A DNA stretch of 64,000 bases, taken from NCBI RefSeq assembly GCF_923868895.1, contig NZ_OV350343.1:1054001-1118000 (forward strand), written 5' to 3'. Below the pieces are notes generated by a model, which saw nothing but the letters and a program-made list of their open reading frames with translations, was not told the DNA's origin and did not search any database. The position numbers were made by a program, and so were the translations under genes. Of the stretch, positions 18,107-29,381 are shown piece after piece. The first letter of the stretch is position 1. The number at the start of each line of letters is the position of its first letter. Origin of the DNA: Halomonas sp. TD01 (GTDB taxonomy: Bacteria > Pseudomonadota > Gammaproteobacteria > Pseudomonadales > Halomonadaceae).

Positions 18107-19168
18107 TTATACCCGCTGAGCACGCCCTGAAGCGGCAATTAAGGCCATCAAACGCGATGGAATATCATCTAAAGCCACCACCTCTACCGCTCCCCCTACT
18201 GCGATTGCTTCCCTTGGCATACCGAACACCACACAGCTTTCTTCGTTTTGCGCAATGGTAGCCGCACCGGCTTCGCGCATCTCTAGCAGCCCTGCGGCGC
18301 CATCCTTACCCATGCCGGTCAAAATCACGCCAATGGCGTTTTTACCCGCATGCTTAGAAGCAGAATGAAACAGCACATCAACAGAGGGACGGTGACGATT
18401 AACCGGTGGGCCATCATTTAAGCGTACGACGTAGTTGGCACCACTGCGGACAAGCTCTAGGTGTTGGTCGCCTGGGGCAATATAGGCATGGCCTGGCAGT
18501 ACACGCTCGCCATCGGTGGCTTCTTTTACGCTAATTCGGCACAGCCGATCTAGCCGCTCGGCGAAGGAGCGCGTAAAACCACCGGGCATGTGCTGAGTAA
18601 TCAAGATGGCCGGCGCGTTCGCCGGCAGTGGCTCGAGCACCGACCGAATCGCTTCTGTGCCGCCAGTAGAAGCGCCAATGATAATCAGCTTTTCACTAGA
18701 CACCATGGGCGCTTTCAACTGTGTGGGCGGCGGCGCATTTTTATGGCGGGCTTGGCGCGGACGTGAGCGAGCAGCGGCGCGAATCTTGTCGGTAATTTCA
18801 GTCGCGTATTCCATCATGCCGCTACGAATACCCAAGCTGGGCTTGGCCACAAAATCCAATGCGCCTAACTCTAACGCACGCAGGGTAATCTCTGAGCCAC
18901 TCTGGGTCAGCGATGACACCATGAGTACTGGCATGGGGCGAAGCCGCATTAACCGCTCAAGAAAATCAAGACCATCCATCCGCGGCATTTCCACATCCAG
19001 TGTCAGCACATCAGGATTGTGTTGTTTGATCAGATCCCTCGCGGCAATGGGGTCTGGCGCGACGGCGACGACTTCCATATCTGGCTGTGAGTTGATTATT
19101 TCAGTCAACAAGTCACGAATCAGCGCCGAATCATCGACGCACAACACTTTGATTTTGGCTGCGCTCAA
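18107..19168 (-). CDS. cheB: Receptor methylesterase/deamidase CheB
   Basis: CheB (353 aa) removes methyl groups from receptors. The N-terminal receiver has D12/D13 and phosphoacceptor D58. The C-terminal esterase has the catalytic triad S167 (GASTGG), H193 (TQHMPGG) and D289 (GMGKDGAAG). The start is a TTG, preceded 6 nt upstream by a perfect AAGGAGG; no ATG or GTG is available near this site in frame. It follows cheR after 88 nt. Confidence 0.95.
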   Translation of the reverse strand: MSAAKIKVLCVDDSALIRDLLTEIINSQPDMEVVAVAPDPIAARDLIKQHNPDVLTLDVEMPRMDGLDFLERLMRLRPMPVLMVSSLTQSGSEITLRALELGALDFVAKPSLGIRSGMMEYATEITDKIRAAARSRPRQARHKNAPPPTQLKAPMVSSEKLIIIGASTGGTEAIRSVLEPLPANAPAILITQHMPGGFTRSFAERLDRLCRISVKEATDGERVLPGHAYIAPGDQHLELVRSGANYVVRLNDGPPVNRHRPSVDVLFHSASKHAGKNAIGVILTGMGKDGAAGLLEMREAGAATIAQNEESCVVFGMPREAIAVGGAVEVVALDDIPSRLMALIAASGRAQRV

Positions 19169-19256
19169 AGCACGCCTCCTTTATACGGTAGCCACCTGTG
19201 TGCCAACCCACTCCGAATAAGGCAATTGCCAAAAGGAGTAAACGCACGTAACCGAT

Positions 19257-20141
19257 TTATTTTTTTGCGAGGGTATAAACCGTTTGCCCGCGCAGCTTGA
19301 ATGCATCGCTGATATACGAAAAATTTTCCGAGTGTCCCGCAAACAGTAACGCGTCCGGCTTCATCAGCGGAGCAAACCGTTTTAGAATCTTGGCTTGGGT
19401 ATCTTTATCGAAATAAATCATAATATTGCGACAAAAAACGGCATCGAAAGGACCTTTTACCGACCACTGGGGTGCCAGCAAATTAAGCGGCACAAAGTCT
19501 ACCAACGATGAAACTTCCGGCCTTATGCGTGCCAAACCTGCATGACCACCGGTGCCTTTCTGGAAAAACCGCTTAACCCGCCCTTCGTCTAATTTACGCA
19601 CCTGCTCAAGCGGATAAATGCCTGCACGCGCTTTACTTAGTGCGTCGGTGTCAATATCGGTGGCAATGACCTTGGCCTGGGTGGCTTTAGGCCCCAACGT
19701 TTCTAACAACGTCATTGCAATCGAGTAAGGCTCTTCCCCCGTGGACGCTGCCGAACACCAAATAGTGATAGGACTTTGCTGTTTCTTGATGTGCTCAGCT
19801 AATAGCGGAAAGTGATGCGCCTCACGAAAAAAAGCGGTGAGGTTGGTGGTTAACGCATTGGTAAACGCCTCCCACTCTTTAGCGTCCGGCTGTCGCTCCA
19901 GCCGCGACAGATAGTCGGTAAAACGAGTAATACCATAGTGACGCAAACGCTTCGCTAAGCGGCTGTAGACCATTTCACGTTTATGCTCAGCAAGTACTAT
20001 TCCGGCGCGCTGGTAAATCAATTCCCGTATACGCGCAAAGTCGGCATCGGTGAGCACAAGATCACGTTCGATCTGCCCCCCTGATGCCCACTGGCCGACA
20101 TCAACTCCCCGCTCGCGTTGGTCGATCAAAATTCTTCCCAC
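19257..20141 (-). CDS. cheR: Receptor methyltransferase CheR
   Basis: SAM-dependent methyltransferase of receptor glutamates. The N-terminal helical domain ([21 protein letters not shown], then SLTTNLT-like [10 protein letters not shown]) and the SAM domain ([23 protein letters not shown]) closely follow E. coli CheR. The frame opens with a GTG at 20141 that overlaps the upstream receptor gene by 16 nt; a TTG four codons later (20129), with GGAAG about 4-6 nt upstream, is an equally good start. Either way the ribosome site lies inside the receptor's last codons, so the two are coupled. Confidence 0.93.
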   Translation of the reverse strand: MGRILIDQRERGVDVGQWASGGQIERDLVLTDADFARIRELIYQRAGIVLAEHKREMVYSRLAKRLRHYGITRFTDYLSRLERQPDAKEWEAFTNALTTNLTAFFREAHHFPLLAEHIKKQQSPITIWCSAASTGEEPYSIAMTLLETLGPKATQAKVIATDIDTDALSKARAGIYPLEQVRKLDEGRVKRFFQKGTGGHAGLARIRPEVSSLVDFVPLNLLAPQWSVKGPFDAVFCRNIMIYFDKDTQAKILKRFAPLMKPDALLFAGHSENFSYISDAFKLRGQTVYTLAKK

Positions 20142-22288
20142 TCCTCTACTGAGGCCAGCTGCCGTGTAGTTGACGACGTAGGCGGTTTAGTTGGGCTGTC
20201 TGGGAGCTGAGCCCGCGCTCGATAGCCAGCAGGTGTGGGGCTAAGTGCCGTTGTTGGCGAGCTCTGATGATTCAAGCGAAACGCCTCAACAGACAGGGCT
20301 AATAAGCCCGCTTGTTGCTCTAATGCCACGGCGGCGCGTGCCGTTTCCTGAACGCGCGCGGCGTTCTGTTGAGTCGCTTGATCCATTTCGGCAACGGCTT
20401 GATTAACTTCTGCGATGCCATGACTCTGTTCTTCCGACGCTGACGAAATGTCGTGCATAATCTGCGTGACATTTCGCGCCGCATCGGCAACTTCACTAAT
20501 CGCTACTTCGGCTTTTTTGACCAGCCCAGCGCCAACATTGACTTCTTGATTAGAACCATCAATTAACACGCGAATCTCTTGAGAGGCGCTAGCGCTTCTT
20601 CCTGCCAATTTACGTACTTCTTCAGCAACCACCGCAAACCCGCGACCATGCTCTCCTGCCCTGGCAGCTTCTACCGATGCGTTGAGTGCCAGAATATTGG
20701 TTTGGAAAGCAATCGAGTCAATCACATTGATAATGTCAGTCATTTTTTGCGAACTTTGGGTAATTCGCTGCATATTCTCGACCAACTGCGACATGAGCTC
20801 TCCGGTCTGCGTCACTTGCTTAGCATTGTTATCGGCAAGACGACGCGCTTCTTGAGCGTTATCGCTGTTTTGACGCACGGTCGTTGTCATTTCTTCCATG
20901 CTGGATGCGGTTTGCTGTAGCGACGCTGCCTGTTGCTCGGTACGAGACGATAAGGCTTCGTTGCCAGTGGCAATATCCCGCGCGGCGGGAGTGACCACAT
21001 TAATACCGCCTTTTACATCGCTAATAATGCTGCTCAAACTTTTCCGCATGGTATTCAGCGACTCCATCAGCATCCCAACTTCGTCACGCTGATGGGGAGG
21101 CACTTTTGCGGCTAGGTTTCCGCCCGCTATTTGCAAAGTAAAACGTGACGCACTTTTTAGCGGCCGAACAATGGAACGTAATGTCATTACCCCAAGCAGG
21201 ATAAGCGCCAGCAGGCCGCCCCCCAGAACAGCGGCTTGAGCGCTAAGCATGCTGGCTTGACCTTGCTCGGCATCAGCAGCCATTGCTTCAGCGGCAGTCT
21301 GCTTTTGGGCGATGAGTTGGTTCACCATCGTCGAGAGTTCGCGCCCTTCGTTATTCATCACACTGATGACTGCGTCCAAACCGGTAAACACTTGATATGT
21401 GTCTTCTGCTTGCAAGACGGTTTCTGCTTGGAACATGCCGTTGTCTAAAAAGGTTTGCAGCTGAGCATTGAAGGAGGTGGCAAGCGCTGTCGTGTTGACG
21501 TCACGGGAGTAGTATTGCTGCCAAGCGGACTCAATTGTCGCCGCGCTATTGGCAATCATGTCACCCATCTCAAAGCGCTGTTGAATCAGCTCCATACGCT
21601 CTGGTTCAATCATGGCCTGACGTGTTTGCGCAATGGTCTGATCAATTTGCTGTAAGCGAATAACGTCTTGCAGGCCATCATTATTGAGCGCCGCAAGCCG
21701 GTCTCCCGCGACGTTAAGGCCATACAGTCCAAGGCCACCGCTCACCAGCAGCAGTGCACCAGCCATCACAATCATACCGACCAATTTAGCGCGTAGGGTA
21801 TCCAGCCGTATCCGTTTTAAACGTTGAGTAAGACCTTTCTTGCGCAACCTACCCTTGTCTAGATACAGGTGCTTATTACGGCCTTCGCGAATCTCAGCGT
21901 AGGCCTGCTCCGCTTGTGCAATCGCGTCTCTGGATGCCTGCACCCTGACAGAGGCATAGCCAACGACGTGGTCGTCCTCAATAATCGGCGTTACGCTGGC
22001 ACTTACCCAGTAGTGATCACCATTTTTACAGCGGTTTTTAACCAGCCCTCGCCATGTTTCACCGCTTTTCACGGTCTGCCACAGGTTTTCAAACGCCGCC
22101 GGCGGCATATCCGGGTGTCGAATCAAATTATGGGGCGCGCCTATCAGCTCTTCGTGCTGGAAACCACTTATCTGGATAAACGCAGGGTTTGCATAGGTAA
22201 TGCGCCCTTTAAGATCCGTACGCGAAACGAGGAAATCATCACTCTGGAGTTCAATTTCACGCTGAGTGACTGGCTGGTTATTACGCAT
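20126..22288 (-). CDS. Aer-like PAS-containing methyl-accepting chemotaxis protein
   Basis: Receptor of 720 aa with an Aer-type N-terminal PAS domain (about 18-120; [24 protein letters not shown] as in the FAD-binding PAS of E. coli Aer), so an energy or redox sensor is likely. Unlike Aer, it has two separated membrane helices (169-190 and 350-371) enclosing about 160 periplasmic residues, then HAMP and the signalling hairpin. It ends VEEWEEF. The second ATG (22288) is chosen because AAGGT is at proper distance from it; the first ATG is two codons earlier. Overlaps cheR. Confidence 0.9.
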   Translation of the reverse strand: MRNNQPVTQREIELQSDDFLVSRTDLKGRITYANPAFIQISGFQHEELIGAPHNLIRHPDMPPAAFENLWQTVKSGETWRGLVKNRCKNGDHYWVSASVTPIIEDDHVVGYASVRVQASRDAIAQAEQAYAEIREGRNKHLYLDKGRLRKKGLTQRLKRIRLDTLRAKLVGMIVMAGALLLVSGGLGLYGLNVAGDRLAALNNDGLQDVIRLQQIDQTIAQTRQAMIEPERMELIQQRFEMGDMIANSAATIESAWQQYYSRDVNTTALATSFNAQLQTFLDNGMFQAETVLQAEDTYQVFTGLDAVISVMNNEGRELSTMVNQLIAQKQTAAEAMAADAEQGQASMLSAQAAVLGGGLLALILLGVMTLRSIVRPLKSASRFTLQIAGGNLAAKVPPHQRDEVGMLMESLNTMRKSLSSIISDVKGGINVVTPAARDIATGNEALSSRTEQQAASLQQTASSMEEMTTTVRQNSDNAQEARRLADNNAKQVTQTGELMSQLVENMQRITQSSQKMTDIINVIDSIAFQTNILALNASVEAARAGEHGRGFAVVAEEVRKLAGRSASASQEIRVLIDGSNQEVNVGAGLVKKAEVAISEVADAARNVTQIMHDISSASEEQSHGIAEVNQAVAEMDQATQQNAARVQETARAAVALEQQAGLLALSVEAFRLNHQSSPTTALSPTPAGYRARAQLPDSPTKPPTSSTTRQLASVEEWEEF

Positions 22289-22346
22289 CCGCATACCTTA
22301 TTTTTAGTATTGAAGCCGAGGAAGTCATGAGCCTAAACCGCAAGAC

Positions 22347-23672
22347 TTAAAACGCTTCCCACTCATCGACTGTCGTGTTACGAGCGGGTATTTTTTTGGC
22401 CGCTGGAGTTTGGGCGGCAGGTACTTGCTGAAGAGCGCGGGGCCGCATGGCATAACCAGATTCCTGCTTCCCCTCTGCCAGTGCAGGCGTCACATGGAAA
22501 CGCTCAACCGCTTCTCTAAGGCGCGCCGCTTCGCTTTCTAATTCATTGGCGCTGCGTGCTGCTTGTTGAACCAGTTGGGCATTTTGTTGAACAACCTGAT
22601 CCATTTGGGCAACTGCTTGATTAACTTGCCCGATACCGTTGCTTTGCTCTTCAGAGGCGGCCGCAATCTCATCCATAATATCGTTGACCCGCTGCACAGC
22701 GGCGACAAGATCCTGCATGGTTTTTCCCGCATGATTCACCCGCTGGGTGCCCGCGTCCACTTTGCCAAGCGATGCATCGATCAGCGTGCGAATTTCTTTG
22801 GCAGCATTAGCACTGCGGCTAGCGAGACTGCGAACTTCCTGCGCTACCACGGCAAACCCTTTGCCATGCTCGCCAGCACGGGCGGCTTCTACCGACGCGT
22901 TTAAGGCGAGAATATTGGTTTGAAAAGCAATGTTATCGATCACCGTAATAATGTCGGCAACTTGGTGGGAACTCGCGCTAATGTCCTGCATGGTTTCAAC
23001 AATATTGGCAACTTCTTCGCCGCTGCGTCTGGCGGTTAGCGTTACCTCATTGGCGAGCTGACTGGCTTGTAGTGCATTGTCTGCGTTGTGCCCAACGGTA
23101 GAGGCTAACTGCTCCATGCTCGAGGCCGTCTCTTCTAGAGAAGAGGCCTGCTGCTCGGTACGTGAGGAGAGGTCGTTATTGCCACTGGCAATATGCTGAG
23201 AGCGCTCAAAAATTGACGCGCCGCTTTGGCGTACCACGCCAACGGTTTCAGACAGTGAAGACTGCATGTGCGCCATCGCTGTGTACAGCCTGCCAATTTC
23301 ATTATTACCAGGCGATGTAATTTGCTGGCTTAGGTCGCCTTGGGCCATTTTCTCAAAGTAACCGACCAGACGATCCAGGGGACGCAGCACATTAACGGTC
23401 ACACCCCACACCACCACCGCGACCGTTACGCCGGTCATGATGACCACGCCAATCAGCACCCAGCGAATGCGTGTAGCAAACTCACTGAACGCCGCTTGCT
23501 GCGCCTGCAAATCACTCGACGCCTGCACAATAGCAGCACCGTGGTGGAGCGCATAAAGACCTATACCGCAGGCCACCACGACCAAGATCGAAAAAGTGGC
23601 TAATACCAGCCCCCAACTAAGACGCACGGTCATATTGCTCATCATTTGACGCAGTAGCGGTGTCACACGCAT
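22347..23672 (-). CDS. Methyl-accepting chemotaxis protein with almost no periplasmic domain
   Basis: Receptor of 441 aa. TM1 (20-42) and TM2 (71-93) are separated by only about 28 residues, too few for a ligand domain. HAMP and a full signalling hairpin follow, ending VDEWEAF. It may sense through the membrane, through its HAMP, or through a partner protein. The frame is open to a GTG at 23714, but GGAG lies directly before the ATG at 23672; a GTG two codons later has even better spacing. It lies between cheW and the Aer-like receptor. Confidence 0.9.
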   Translation of the reverse strand: MRVTPLLRQMMSNMTVRLSWGLVLATFSILVVVACGIGLYALHHGAAIVQASSDLQAQQAAFSEFATRIRWVLIGVVIMTGVTVAVVVWGVTVNVLRPLDRLVGYFEKMAQGDLSQQITSPGNNEIGRLYTAMAHMQSSLSETVGVVRQSGASIFERSQHIASGNNDLSSRTEQQASSLEETASSMEQLASTVGHNADNALQASQLANEVTLTARRSGEEVANIVETMQDISASSHQVADIITVIDNIAFQTNILALNASVEAARAGEHGKGFAVVAQEVRSLASRSANAAKEIRTLIDASLGKVDAGTQRVNHAGKTMQDLVAAVQRVNDIMDEIAAASEEQSNGIGQVNQAVAQMDQVVQQNAQLVQQAARSANELESEAARLREAVERFHVTPALAEGKQESGYAMRPRALQQVPAAQTPAAKKIPARNTTVDEWEAF

Positions 23673-23774
23673 TACTCCAAATACAACCGTAGTGGCCGAT
23701 GCTATCCGTAGCACCAGAGAGGGCTGTTTTTTTGGCTTAAGAAGGCACTCTCCCTGTGCCCAGTCACAAAGGGA

Positions 23775-24275
23775 TTAGCGGGTGCTGGTGCTATCGACTA
23801 AAGCCATTTCTTCGCTGGTCAGCAGCTTATCGATATCAACTAACACCAGCATGCGGTCTTCAAGGCTGCCTAATCCGCTCAAGAAATCGGAGGAGAGCGT
23901 GACACCAAATTCAGGCGCTGGCTTTATTTGCTCGGGAGTTAATGTCATGACATCGGAAACGCCGTCCACAACAATACCAACCACGCGGTCGGCGACGTTG
24001 ACCACGATGACAACGGTCTGGCCACCATACTCCACGCTGTCCAAGTGGAACTTAATGCGCAGATCGACAATAGGCACAATGACGCCGCGCAGATTGGTCA
24101 CCCCTTTAATAAAGTCAGGGGCATTGGCAATACGCGTGACGTTTTCATAGCCGCGTATTTCCTGAACCTTAAGGATATCAATGGCATACTCTTCTTCTCC
24201 CAAAGAGAACACCAAAAATTCGCGATTATCGGCTTCTGCGGCGGACAAAACCGCTCCATTGTTTGCCTGGCTCAT
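23775..24275 (-). CDS. cheW: Chemotaxis coupling protein CheW
   Basis: Adaptor (166 aa) that links receptors to CheA. Typical CheW fold marks: [25 protein letters not shown] at the start, [13 protein letters not shown] in the middle and VDGVSDVM further on. Its ATG overlaps the cheA stop (ATGA), so it is made together with the kinase. Confidence 0.96.
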   Translation of the reverse strand: MSQANNGAVLSAAEADNREFLVFSLGEEEYAIDILKVQEIRGYENVTRIANAPDFIKGVTNLRGVIVPIVDLRIKFHLDSVEYGGQTVVIVVNVADRVVGIVVDGVSDVMTLTPEQIKPAPEFGVTLSSDFLSGLGSLEDRMLVLVDIDKLLTSEEMALVDSTSTR

Positions 24276-26365
24276 GACGGCTCGGCCTCCTGGTAATAAG
24301 AGAGATGTGGATAATTCACCTGTTTTCCGGCTTCTTTCTTGGCGCGGCTTAACCGGTGTAAACCTGTAATGTCTAAAATTAGCGCGACGCTACCATCACC
24401 AAGGATAGTGGCCGCCGAAACGCCCGGCACTTTGCGATAATTATCTTCTAAGTTTTTTACAACCACCTGCTGCTGGCCAATCAACTCATCAACCAACATG
24501 GCATAACGACGCCCCTCACCCTGAACAATCACGGCAATGCTTTTGGTCGGGTCGGTAATGGCATTTTCCACATCCAGTACTTCATGGATCGCGATGACCG
24601 GAAGGTACTCATCACGCACCTTAAGCACCACATCATCTCCCGCCATGGCATACATATCGCCTTTGGCTGGCTGCAACGACTCAAGTACCGTGGAAAGCGG
24701 CAAAATAAAGGTTTCGCCGCCCACTTTGATCGACATACCGTCGAGAATGGCAAGTGTCAGCGGCAACACAATGCGCGTGTTGGTCCCTTCACCTTTCTTA
24801 GATTGAATTTCAACCCGGCCACCCATGCCTTGAATATTTCGCTTTACAACATCCATGCCGACACCGCGGCCGGAAACGTCCGTAACTTCCTTTGCCGTGG
24901 AGAAGCCCGGCGCAAAAATCAGTTGGAAGACATCTTCGTCAGACATGTTGTCTGAAACGTTCAGGCCGTTTTCACGCGCCTTGGCCAACAGCCGGTCACG
25001 ATCCATGCCCGCGCCGTCATCACGCACTTCAATCAGAATGTTGCCGCCCTGATGGCGTGCCGATAACACCAACTTGCCAACGCGGGGTTTACCTACCGCT
25101 TCGCGCTCATCCGGCATTTCGATGCCGTGATCCAAGCTGTTACGTACTAGGTGCGTTAGCGGGTCGGTAATGCGCTCAACCAGGCTTTTATCCAACTCGG
25201 TGGACTTACCTTCGGTAATGAGCTCGATTTCTTTGCCCAATTTACCGGCGGTATCGCGCACAACGCGGGGGAATCGGCTAAACACAAATTCCATCGGAAT
25301 CATGCGGATTGACATCACCGCTTCTTGAAGATCTCGTGCGTTACGCTGCAGCAGGCTCATGCCGTTTTGTAGCGAACTGTTGCCAACGGATTGATCTCCG
25401 AGGTCACTGACCGTTTGGTCCAGCATCGACTGAGTAATAATCAGCTCGCCAACCAAATTGATGATTTGGTCGACTTTATCTACCGACACACGGATCGAGG
25501 CTGACTCAGCGGCCGCTTTTTTAGGGGCGGATTTCGCTGGCTTTTCTGGCGAAGGTGCTTTGTCAGCAGATTTAGCCGCCGCTGGCACCGGAGACTCAAC
25601 AACGTCTGCGGGCACGTCTTTTGCCAGCGCTGGCGCGTCTAACTCAGGGCTAGTGATTTCGTCTTTTACAACCTCGACCACGCTAATTTCGATCTGCTCA
25701 GGCTCAATAATGAAGCACATCACCGCTTCAATATCGTCAGCACTAACGTCACCTGTCAGCGTTACTTCGTAACGTTTTTCATCACCCGAGTGGGACTGGA
25801 CATCGCCCAGTTGCTCCAGCTCTTCAACCAGCAGCGTGCGATCTTTTTCGCTAACGTTAACTAGCGCAACCAGCAGTTGTCGCTCGCTCAGCGAGGAGGA
25901 ATCAGCAGCCTCAGCGCTGACTGACGCTTTTTTTTCAACAGTTGGTGCAGGGACAGCGGGCGCATCCAGCGTCTGACCAATTTCTTCTAGCGCGATCTGC
26001 TGGAGTGTATGGCAAATTCGCTCGTAAGCTTCTTGGTTGGGCTCTTCCTCGTTGCGATAGGCATCGAGTTGCTCATGCATGATGTCTTTTGCCTCTAAAA
26101 AGGTATCAACGAGGTCAGCACGCAGCGTCAACTCACCTTTGCGTGCGTGATCTAACAGATTTTCAAAGATGTGCGTGGTTTTCTGCAACACACTAAAGCC
26201 GAAGGTACCTGCGCCGCCTTTTATTGAGTGGGCGGCACGGAAGATAGCGTTTAACTGCTCGCTATCCGGATCATCGACATCCAGTTCCAGCAGATGCTGC
26301 TCCATATCGGCCAGCAGCTCTTCAGCCTCTTCAAAAAAGGTGTCAAAAAAATCCGCTATATCCAT
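24272..26365 (-). CDS. cheA: Chemotaxis histidine kinase CheA
   Basis: Kinase of 697 aa. HPt domain with phospho-histidine H46 ([14 protein letters not shown]), a P2 CheY-docking region (about 165-235), an alanine- and proline-rich linker, dimerisation helices, the ATPase domain (N box [12 protein letters not shown] boxes DDGAGMD and GRGVGMDVV), and a C-terminal CheW-like domain. The ATG at 26365 follows GGAG by 6 nt; an upstream GTG at 26377 overlaps that site. It lies 43 nt after motB. Confidence 0.97.
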   Translation of the reverse strand: MDIADFFDTFFEEAEELLADMEQHLLELDVDDPDSEQLNAIFRAAHSIKGGAGTFGFSVLQKTTHIFENLLDHARKGELTLRADLVDTFLEAKDIMHEQLDAYRNEEEPNQEAYERICHTLQQIALEEIGQTLDAPAVPAPTVEKKASVSAEAADSSSLSERQLLVALVNVSEKDRTLLVEELEQLGDVQSHSGDEKRYEVTLTGDVSADDIEAVMCFIIEPEQIEISVVEVVKDEITSPELDAPALAKDVPADVVESPVPAAAKSADKAPSPEKPAKSAPKKAAAESASIRVSVDKVDQIINLVGELIITQSMLDQTVSDLGDQSVGNSSLQNGMSLLQRNARDLQEAVMSIRMIPMEFVFSRFPRVVRDTAGKLGKEIELITEGKSTELDKSLVERITDPLTHLVRNSLDHGIEMPDEREAVGKPRVGKLVLSARHQGGNILIEVRDDGAGMDRDRLLAKARENGLNVSDNMSDEDVFQLIFAPGFSTAKEVTDVSGRGVGMDVVKRNIQGMGGRVEIQSKKGEGTNTRIVLPLTLAILDGMSIKVGGETFILPLSTVLESLQPAKGDMYAMAGDDVVLKVRDEYLPVIAIHEVLDVENAITDPTKSIAVIVQGEGRRYAMLVDELIGQQQVVVKNLEDNYRKVPGVSAATILGDGSVALILDITGLHRLSRAKKEAGKQVNYPHLSYYQEAEPS

Positions 26366-26408
26366 GCACCGCTCCACATAAACGTCTTAGTGTTGTGATA
26401 AGCCCTGC

Positions 26409-27329
26409 TCATTCGTTTTCATCGCTCTGTGGCGTGCTTTGTGGCAACGCCTCTACAGGCGCATCTTCATCGGGCAATGGGTTATCAAGCCCCATAACGC
26501 CTGGGTTACGAATCGTCTCAGCGATTTCTGGCAATAAGACGACGAGCTCAATGCGGCGATTAACCGGGTCTGTCGGCGCAGTGTCAGGCAACCTGACACG
26601 ATCGGCAAAGCCCGATACGCGTAGCAGTTGATCTGGATCAAGCCCGCCAGCCACTAATTCACGCCGAGAGGCACTTGCTCGGTCGTTGGAAAGTTCCCAG
26701 TTACTGTAGCCTCGATAACCGCCTGCATAGGGCACGCTATCGGTATGGCCGCTGATGCTTAAGTCATTGGGCAATTCGTTGAGTAGTGGTGCTATCGTAC
26801 GTAACAGGTTGCGCATGTAGGGGGCTACTTGATCGCGGCCTAACTCAAACATGGGACGCTGTTCCGTATCGAGCAGCTGAATACGCAGCCCTTCGCGGGT
26901 TAAATCAAAGCGCATTTGACTGCGCAGTTGGCGCAGCTCTGGGTCTTGCTCGATGGCTCGCTCAATGCGCTCTTGCAAATCGTTAAAGAAACGCCGCTCC
27001 TGAGCGCTGGGGCGGCTATATTGAAGCACATCAATCCGGGCACGTTCGCCATCACTGTGGGTAGGATCTGGGCCACCACCTGGAATCACCTGGGTGCTTC
27101 CAGATCGGTCACCACTGGTCATTGCCGTTATCAACGGCGTGCTGAAGTACTCCGCAACACTGCGCCGGGTTTCATCGTCAGAAACACTTAAAATCCACAT
27201 CACTAGAAACAGCGCCATCAGGGCCGTCATGAAGTCGGCAAGGGCAATCTTCCACGCACCGCCATGGTGGGCATGCACCACTTTTTTGCGCCGAATAACA
27301 ATCGGACGCTTATCGCCCCCCTTACTCAT
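26409..27329 (-). CDS. motB: Flagellar stator protein MotB
   Basis: Peptidoglycan-anchored stator subunit of the E. coli type (306 aa). The single membrane helix (about 24-46) contains the proton-binding aspartate in ALADFMTALMALFLVMW. The plug region and OmpA-like domain follow (SGHTDSVPY, NWELSNDRA, NRRIELVV). The start overlaps the motA stop by 4 nt (ATGA). Confidence 0.95.
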   Translation of the reverse strand: MSKGGDKRPIVIRRKKVVHAHHGGAWKIALADFMTALMALFLVMWILSVSDDETRRSVAEYFSTPLITAMTSGDRSGSTQVIPGGGPDPTHSDGERARIDVLQYSRPSAQERRFFNDLQERIERAIEQDPELRQLRSQMRFDLTREGLRIQLLDTEQRPMFELGRDQVAPYMRNLLRTIAPLLNELPNDLSISGHTDSVPYAGGYRGYSNWELSNDRASASRRELVAGGLDPDQLLRVSGFADRVRLPDTAPTDPVNRRIELVVLLPEIAETIRNPGVMGLDNPLPDEDAPVEALPQSTPQSDENE

Positions 27330-28195
27330 GCATTACCGCCCTTTTTGGCGTCGCGAACATACTCTTCAAGTTCTGTGAAGCTTGGACGCTCGGTGCTATG
27401 TAATGCTTTACGACCAAATTCAACGGCTAGCTGGGGAGCATAACCATGCAGGCTAGCTAGCAGCGTGACACGGATGCATTGCAACATTTTCTCGGCTTCT
27501 TTGGCTTGCCGTTCGGCATAGCTTGCGATGGGGCTAATAAATCCATAGCCCATCAAAATACCCAGAAAGGTACCCACTAACGCCATCGCAATCATTTGTC
27601 CCATTTGTTCAGGGCTGGCGTCCGCGTAAGTCAGCGCTTTAATAACCCCCATTACCGCCGCTACGATACCGAACGCAGGCATTGCATCACCTACTTTGGC
27701 AATCGCATCAATGGGAATATGAGCTTCTTGCTCAAATACTTCGATTTCGTGAAGCATTAACTCATCGATTTCCATTGGCTCCATGCCACCGCTCACCATC
27801 AGCCGAAGATAATCGGTTAGAAAATCCATAATATGGGGGTCTGCAAGCACCGAGGGGTGCTCTTGGAACAGCGGGCTTTCCTGAGGGTTGTCAATGTCGC
27901 GCTCAATTCCCAACATTCCCTCACGGCGTACTTTAGAGAGAATCTTGTATTGCAACGCCATTAACTCCATGTATAAGGCTTTATTATATTTTTTGGTTCG
28001 TTTGAGCCTGGGAAGTATTTTAAACGTGGCTTTAATCGCTTTGCCGTTGTTTGCGGCAATGAAAGCGCCAACGCCTGCACCGCCAATAATCAGCAGCTCC
28101 AGGGGTTGATACAGGGGGCCCAAGCTACCGCCTGCCATCACATAACCGCCAAAGACAGATAGCAGTACGACCAAATAACCCAGAGGAATCAGCAC
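27326..28195 (-). CDS. motA: Flagellar stator protein MotA
   Basis: Four-helix membrane stator subunit of the E. coli type (289 aa). The cytoplasmic loop carries the family's charged residues, and the late helices contain VGDAMPAFGIVAAVMGVIKAL and ALVGTFLGILMGYGF. The start is GTG, with AAGGA 8 nt upstream. Together with motB this is the first stator set; motCD about 20 kb away is the second. The 228-nt gap up to flhC holds no gene I can support. Confidence 0.94.
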   Translation of the reverse strand: MLIPLGYLVVLLSVFGGYVMAGGSLGPLYQPLELLIIGGAGVGAFIAANNGKAIKATFKILPRLKRTKKYNKALYMELMALQYKILSKVRREGMLGIERDIDNPQESPLFQEHPSVLADPHIMDFLTDYLRLMVSGGMEPMEIDELMLHEIEVFEQEAHIPIDAIAKVGDAMPAFGIVAAVMGVIKALTYADASPEQMGQMIAMALVGTFLGILMGYGFISPIASYAERQAKEAEKMLQCIRVTLLASLHGYAPQLAVEFGRKALHSTERPSFTELEEYVRDAKKGGNA

Positions 28196-28423
28196 AAGCA
28201 GTGTCCTTGCGATATCAGTTTTTATATCAAGGGAACGCTATTCCCGTGTTTCAAAAAGAAGACACAGAAAAGTCCCGCTCCACGCGTTTCTTAGCCATAG
28301 CATACGCAGGCGTAGGCAATTTTAATGAAAAAGTACCAACCCCTTTTGGTGCTATCTATGCGTTAAAGGCGCATTTTATTGGTTATATGCTTACCCACTG
28401 CGAGCGTGAGAATGGTTTATCTT

Positions 28424-28948
28424 TCAACACCGCGCTTTACGTGTTTTCCCGGCTCGCGAGGGTGGCTGGCAAATACCGCAAACATAATCATGGGCTGGGC
28501 TGTGTGCATGGGCGACAAAGTGTCCTTCACAACGTGTACACGTATTGAGCTGCAGTAGATCACTTTCAAAAAACCGTACCAGTGTCCACGCACGAGTAAG
28601 CCCCAGCACCGGCTCAACGCTTTCAAGATTTATCTGCTCTTCATACAGACGGTAAGCTTTAACAAAGGCGTCAATACGCTCGCAGCAGGTATTTTTTTGT
28701 ACGCTGTTATAAATGTTATAAAACAGCGACGAATGCACGTTTGGCAGCCACGTTACGAACCAGTCCGCTGAAAAGGGCAGCATGCCCTTAGGTGGCGACA
28801 TCCCACGCACTTCCTTGTACAACTTAATCAAACGTGTGCGACTTAGGTCTGTCTCTGTCTCTAAAACTTGTAAACGTGCACCTAATTCAATTAGCTCTAT
28901 GGCCAGTTGTACTTGGTGCATTTCATCAACCAAGCTCTTCTGGCTCAC
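28424..28948 (-). CDS. flhC: Flagellar master regulator subunit FlhC
   Basis: FlhC (174 aa) forms the FlhD4C2 activator of class II flagellar genes. The match to E. coli FlhC is strong: [46 protein letters not shown] [10 protein letters not shown], and the four zinc cysteines (CTRC and CGIC). It is slightly shorter at the C-terminus than the E. coli protein. It overlaps flhD by 4 nt (ATGA). Confidence 0.96.
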   Translation of the reverse strand: MSQKSLVDEMHQVQLAIELIELGARLQVLETETDLSRTRLIKLYKEVRGMSPPKGMLPFSADWFVTWLPNVHSSLFYNIYNSVQKNTCCERIDAFVKAYRLYEEQINLESVEPVLGLTRAWTLVRFFESDLLQLNTCTRCEGHFVAHAHSPAHDYVCGICQPPSRAGKTRKARC

Positions 28949-29277
28949 TCTGATTCTCCTACTGGTAACACCTCAAATTCTTCGCAGGCTGACAACAATG
29001 AGGCATGCAACCCTGAAAGCCCTTGATCCCGAGGATTCTGGGTAATTTTGCGCAGCTGGTGGACGCTCGTTTGGCTAAGCCTGCATATCAGCTGGTTATT
29101 GCGTGCCAATTTTGTCAGTTGCCGGGCATTTAGAGACACCAGCAGGTCGGCAAGCTCGCTGTCTACTTTTAAGCGAAACATCGCCGCCTCACGGTCTTCG
29201 ACCAATAGACGCTGCGCAAGAAGTAAATACGCTAAGTTAATTTCTTGAATTTCATCGAGAAAGCTTGTTTGACTCAT
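28945..29277 (-). CDS. flhD: Flagellar master regulator subunit FlhD
   Basis: FlhD (110 aa), partner of FlhC. Recognisable by [28 protein letters not shown] split over residues 9-36, and by the C-terminal [14 protein letters not shown] segment. Its presence shows that this organism uses the FlhDC hierarchy rather than FleQ. Only about 100 nt separate it from the upstream FlhB-tail gene, so its promoter must lie there or inside that gene; I see no convincing sigma-70 pair. Confidence 0.95.
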   Translation of the reverse strand: MSQTSFLDEIQEINLAYLLLAQRLLVEDREAAMFRLKVDSELADLLVSLNARQLTKLARNNQLICRLSQTSVHQLRKITQNPRDQGLSGLHASLLSACEEFEVLPVGESE

Positions 29278-29381
29278 AGTGTTCCATCGAACGACATGGG
29301 CGTTTCATTATGACTTTATACTGACGCCTTAAATGGTTTTTTCCTTACTCGGCACATGGTTGCATACAACGTTTGTATTGG

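Noticed and set aside
28330..28360. Sigma-28-like sequence upstream of motA (TAAAATTG on the minus strand)
   Set aside because: The -10 region at N11 (GTATGCTA) does not fit GCCGATAA.
28201..28548. 115-codon plus-strand frame between motA and flhC
   Set aside because: It overlaps the 3' end of flhC, has no ribosome site, and composition is not coding-like.
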